From contig NZ_JARHUC010000004.1 in the NCBI RefSeq assembly GCF_029223255.1, positions 434,001-498,000 on the forward strand: a stretch of DNA of 64,000 bases, read 5' to 3'. Within the stretch, counting starts at the first letter, position 1; every line of letters begins with the position of its first letter. The notes beneath the pieces were generated by a model. That model had not been told where the DNA came from, did not search any database, and was given only the letters and a program-made list of their open reading frames with translations. Shown here one piece after another: positions 61,688-64,000 of this stretch. The DNA comes from Albimonas marina (GTDB taxonomy: Bacteria > Pseudomonadota > Alphaproteobacteria > Rhodobacterales > Rhodobacteraceae). Position numbers and translations under genes: made by a program.

Positions 61688-63232
61688 ATGGATAGAGCGC
61701 TGGGAAAGATGCTGCCCGGCAGCCTGCTGGCGACCGCCGCGATCCGCAGGGGCGAGCGCACGGCGGTGGTCGACGTGGGGACCGGCCGGCGCGCCACCTA
61801 CGCCGAGGTCGATGCGCGCGCCAACCGCCTGGCCAACGCGCTGGGCGCGGCCGGCTTCGCCAAGGGCGACGTGCTGGCCTTCCTGGTGTCGAACCGCACC
61901 GAGATCGTGGAGATCTACTTCGCCCTGTCGCGGGCGGGGATCGTGGGCGTGCCGCTGAACTACCGCCTCGCGCCGCCCGAGCTCGACGGGCTGATGGAGG
62001 CGATGGGCGCCCGCGGCCTGATCTACGAGGACCGCTTCGCCGCCGCCGCGGGCGCCTGCCGGCACGGCCGCGACCTGCGCATCCGCGTGGGCGAGGCGGA
62101 CGGCGACGCCTCGGCCCGCCTCTACGAGGAGGTGCTGGCGCAGGGCGCGCCGACGCCGCCGACGGTGGAGGTCGAGGAGAGCGATCCCTTCTACTTCAAC
62201 CTCACCTCCGGCACGACGGGCCTGCCCAAGTCCTACCTGCTGTCGCAGTACAACAACGCGACGCTCGCCCCGATGTTCATCGGCTTCGACTGCTCGCCCC
62301 GCGACGTGATGATGACCGTGTTCCCCGCCTTCGGCCGGGTCGGCTTCGCCTGGATCGGGGCCGCGGCGGTCTACGGCGTGCCCAACGTGCTGATGAACTT
62401 CGAGCCGGCGGCGGTGCTGCGCGCCATCGAGGCCGAGGGGGTGACGATCCTCAACCTCGTGCCCACCATGGCCGCGATGCTGCTGACCGCGCAGGACGAC
62501 GTGCAGGCGGACCTCAGCAGCCTGCGCGCGGTGGTCTTCGCCGGCTCCTCCCTGCCCGAGCCGATCCGGCGGGCGACGGAGGCGCGGCTCTGCCCCCACG
62601 TCTACGAGTATTACGGGATGCAGGAGACCGGCGCCCTGGTCGCCTCGACGCCCGAGGACCGCCGGCGCGCCCCCGGCTCGGTCGGCCGCGCGGTGCTGTT
62701 CGCCGAGGTGCGGGTGGTGGACGACGCGGGCCGCGACCTGCCGGTGGGCGAGACGGGCGAGATCATCGGCCGCTCCCCCAACGCCACCACGGCCTACTGG
62801 CAGAACCCCGAGAAGACGGCCGAGACCTTCCGCAACGGCTGGATCCATACCGGGGACCTCGGCTCGATCGACGCCGAGGGCTACCTGACGATCCGCGGGC
62901 GCAAGAAGGACATGATCGTCACCGGCGGCCAGAACGTGCATGCCGCAGAGGTCGAGGAGGTGCTGCTCGACCACCCCGCCGTGCAGGACGCCGCGGTCTT
63001 CGCGCTGCCCCACGAGATGTGGGGCGAGGCGGTCACCGCCCTGATCGTCGCCAGGCCCGGCTCGGTCGACGCGGCGGCGCTGGAGGCGCACTGCCGCGCG
63101 CGGATGGCGGGGTTCAAGACGCCCAAGCGGTTCCTCTTCGACACCGAGGCCCTGCCGCGCACGCCCACCGGCAAGGTGCAGAAGTTCCTGCTGGTGGAGC
63201 GGTTTTCGGTCCCCGAATCCGCCGACGGATGA
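61688..63232 (+). CDS. AMP-binding acyl-CoA ligase, second
   Basis: 514 residues. LTSGTTGLPKSY near 172-183, YYGMQETG, GWIHTGDLG and PTGKVQK with the catalytic Lys are present. It differs strongly from the ligase 87 bases upstream, so it is not a recent duplicate; the two probably take different acids. It ends before a strong terminator hairpin. Confidence 0.92.
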   Translation: MDRALGKMLPGSLLATAAIRRGERTAVVDVGTGRRATYAEVDARANRLANALGAAGFAKGDVLAFLVSNRTEIVEIYFALSRAGIVGVPLNYRLAPPELDGLMEAMGARGLIYEDRFAAAAGACRHGRDLRIRVGEADGDASARLYEEVLAQGAPTPPTVEVEESDPFYFNLTSGTTGLPKSYLLSQYNNATLAPMFIGFDCSPRDVMMTVFPAFGRVGFAWIGAAAVYGVPNVLMNFEPAAVLRAIEAEGVTILNLVPTMAAMLLTAQDDVQADLSSLRAVVFAGSSLPEPIRRATEARLCPHVYEYYGMQETGALVASTPEDRRRAPGSVGRAVLFAEVRVVDDAGRDLPVGETGEIIGRSPNATTAYWQNPEKTAETFRNGWIHTGDLGSIDAEGYLTIRGRKKDMIVTGGQNVHAAEVEEVLLDHPAVQDAAVFALPHEMWGEAVTALIVARPGSVDAAALEAHCRARMAGFKTPKRFLFDTEALPRTPTGKVQKFLLVERFSVPESADG

Positions 63233-63239
63233 GCGCCCA

Positions 63240-63266
63240 GGGTCCCGGGCGGCGCGCCCGGGACCC
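63240..63266. terminator. Terminator between ligase and VOC genes
   Basis: Perfect 11-bp stem (GGGTCCCGGGC and complement) with a five-base loop, eight bases past the ligase stop and between convergent genes. Confidence 0.7.
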
Positions 63267-63290
63267 GCGCGCAGGGGCGGGGCGCGGGGA

Positions 63291-63665
63291 TCAGAGTTCG
63301 GCGTAGAGCTCGACGATGTTGCGGTCGGGGTCGGCGAAGAACATCGCGCGGTGGCCCCATTTCGGCAGGTTCGTCGGCGCGCGCAGGAGGGTCGCCCCGT
63401 GGCGCATCAGCCGGTCGTGCCAGTCGTCCACGCTCTCGGCCGGGATGCGCAGGGCGATCTGGACCGGCGACGCGCCGGCCGGCATCGGGCCGTCGTCGCA
63501 GACCCACCAGACGCCGCGGGGCCGCAGCGTCAGCAGCGTTCCGCCGACGTCGAAGCTGACCCAGCCCTCCAGGTCCTCGACGACCGGGAGGCCCAGGGCC
63601 TGCTCGTAGAACGCGCGCGACCGCGCGAGGTCCGCGCAGGGAAGAACGGTATAGGTCATCTGCAT
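63291..63665 (-). CDS. VOC (glyoxalase/bleomycin-resistance) family protein
   Basis: 124 residues, one VOC module with two beta-alpha-beta-beta-beta repeats. LARSRAFYEQALGLPVV and FFADPDRNIVELYAEL are typical. Possible metal ligands are a His of DDWHDRLM or GHRAMFF and the Glu of VELY. The substrate is unknown; proteins of this type act as lyases, dioxygenases or epimerases. Confidence 0.85.
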   Translation of the reverse strand: MQMTYTVLPCADLARSRAFYEQALGLPVVEDLEGWVSFDVGGTLLTLRPRGVWWVCDDGPMPAGASPVQIALRIPAESVDDWHDRLMRHGATLLRAPTNLPKWGHRAMFFADPDRNIVELYAEL

Positions 63666-63720
63666 CGTCGCGCGCCTCCGGGCTCGGTCGATCCACGGCC
63701 CGGGCCGCGTCGAAAAGGCA

Positions 63721-63754
63721 AGACGCCCCGCCCGGTCTCCCGGGCGGGGCGTCT
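63721..63754 (-). terminator. Terminator after the acyl-CoA dehydrogenase gene
   Basis: Perfect 15-bp stem (63721-63735 and 63740-63754) with loop TCTC, followed on the minus strand by TGCCTTTTC. This is the best terminator in the window. Confidence 0.82.
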
Positions 63755-63795
63755 GTGGTTCAGGCCGGGCGGCGCTCAGGCCGCCCGGGGAGGCC

Positions 63796-64000
63796 TCACG
63801 GCCCTTCGAACAGCTTGCCGCCGGCGGTGTTCTTCATCGCGGCCTGGCGGTCGTTGGAGGACTGGAAGTCCTTCACCTCGGCGCGGGCGATGACGTTGTG
63901 GTGGACCTCGTCGGGGCCGTCGGCCAGGCGCAGGGTGCGCTGCTTGGTGTACATCTCCGACAGCGGCGACCACTGCGAGACGCCGGTGGCGCCGTGCACC
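63796..64000 (-). CDS. Acyl-CoA dehydrogenase, C-terminal end (N-terminus outside the window)
   Basis: Only the last 68 codons are inside. The segment HGATGVSQWSPLSEMYTK, followed by RLADGPDEVHH, is the C-terminal FAD-binding part of acyl-CoA dehydrogenases. The C-terminal tail NTAGGKLFEGP is usual for the larger two-domain type. It should oxidise an acyl-CoA to enoyl-CoA, fitting the neighbouring ligases, hydratase and thiolase. Confidence 0.85.
   Translation of the reverse strand, partial: VHGATGVSQWSPLSEMYTKQRTLRLADGPDEVHHNVIARAEVKDFQSSNDRQAAMKNTAGGKLFEGP

Overview
The window is very GC-rich, densely packed chromosomal DNA from an alphaproteobacterium, most likely a high-GC member of the Rhodobacterales. 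The reasons are a red-type (form IC) RuBisCO operon with CbbR and CbbX, an AcuR/AcuI pair like that of Rhodobacter, TRAP and COG1653-type ABC transporters under LacI regulators, and many short overlaps between consecutive genes. I see no tRNA, rRNA, CRISPR array, transposase or phage gene. Both ends of the window cut through genes.

Layout. (1) 1-2249: the end of a MaoC hydratase, a DUF35 OB-fold protein and a thiolase-like protein without the usual cysteine. (2) 2367-5858: an SDR and an orphan molybdenum hydroxylase large subunit. (3) 5955-16004: a sugar-acid regulon. TRAP transporter dctPQM, two unrelated dehydratases, two unrelated kinases and a KDPGal-type aldolase form one leftward operon. 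It diverges from a LacI regulator, with two palindromic operators placed inside overlapping divergent promoters. (4) 16017-19791: AcuR-like regulator, AEC permease, two CxxC carboxymuconolactone-decarboxylase-family proteins and AcuI acrylyl-CoA reductase. (5) 19944-30631: cbbR diverging from cbbF-P-T-A-L-S-X-E-Y, an almost complete Calvin-cycle operon without GAPDH and PGK. (6) 30724-32531: an esterase and an SMP-30 lactonase. (7) 32612-42181: a Bat-type operon (secreted HAD phosphatase, MoxR, DUF58, DUF4381, VWA, degenerate VWA fused to TPR, BatD) next to a secreted sulfatase. (8) 42407-50998: ABC importer with a two-domain dihydroxyacetone-kinase-family enzyme, under a second LacI regulator with three matching operators. 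(9) 51073-64000: an FAD-linked 2-hydroxyacid dehydrogenase, an unknown cysteine-rich secreted protein, and an acyl-CoA catabolism region (CaiB/BaiF transferase, patatin, enoyl-CoA hydratase, SCP-x thiolase, TetR, two acyl-CoA ligases, VOC protein, start-truncated acyl-CoA dehydrogenase).

Together the genes describe a metabolically versatile bacterium. It imports and breaks down sugar acids and polyol- or ketose-like compounds, fixes CO2, and activates and oxidises carboxylic acids. The least explained parts are the Bat/sulfatase block with its MIDAS-less VWA-TPR fusion, the orphan Mo subunit, the cysteine-free thiolase/DUF35 pair and the 16-cysteine secreted protein.
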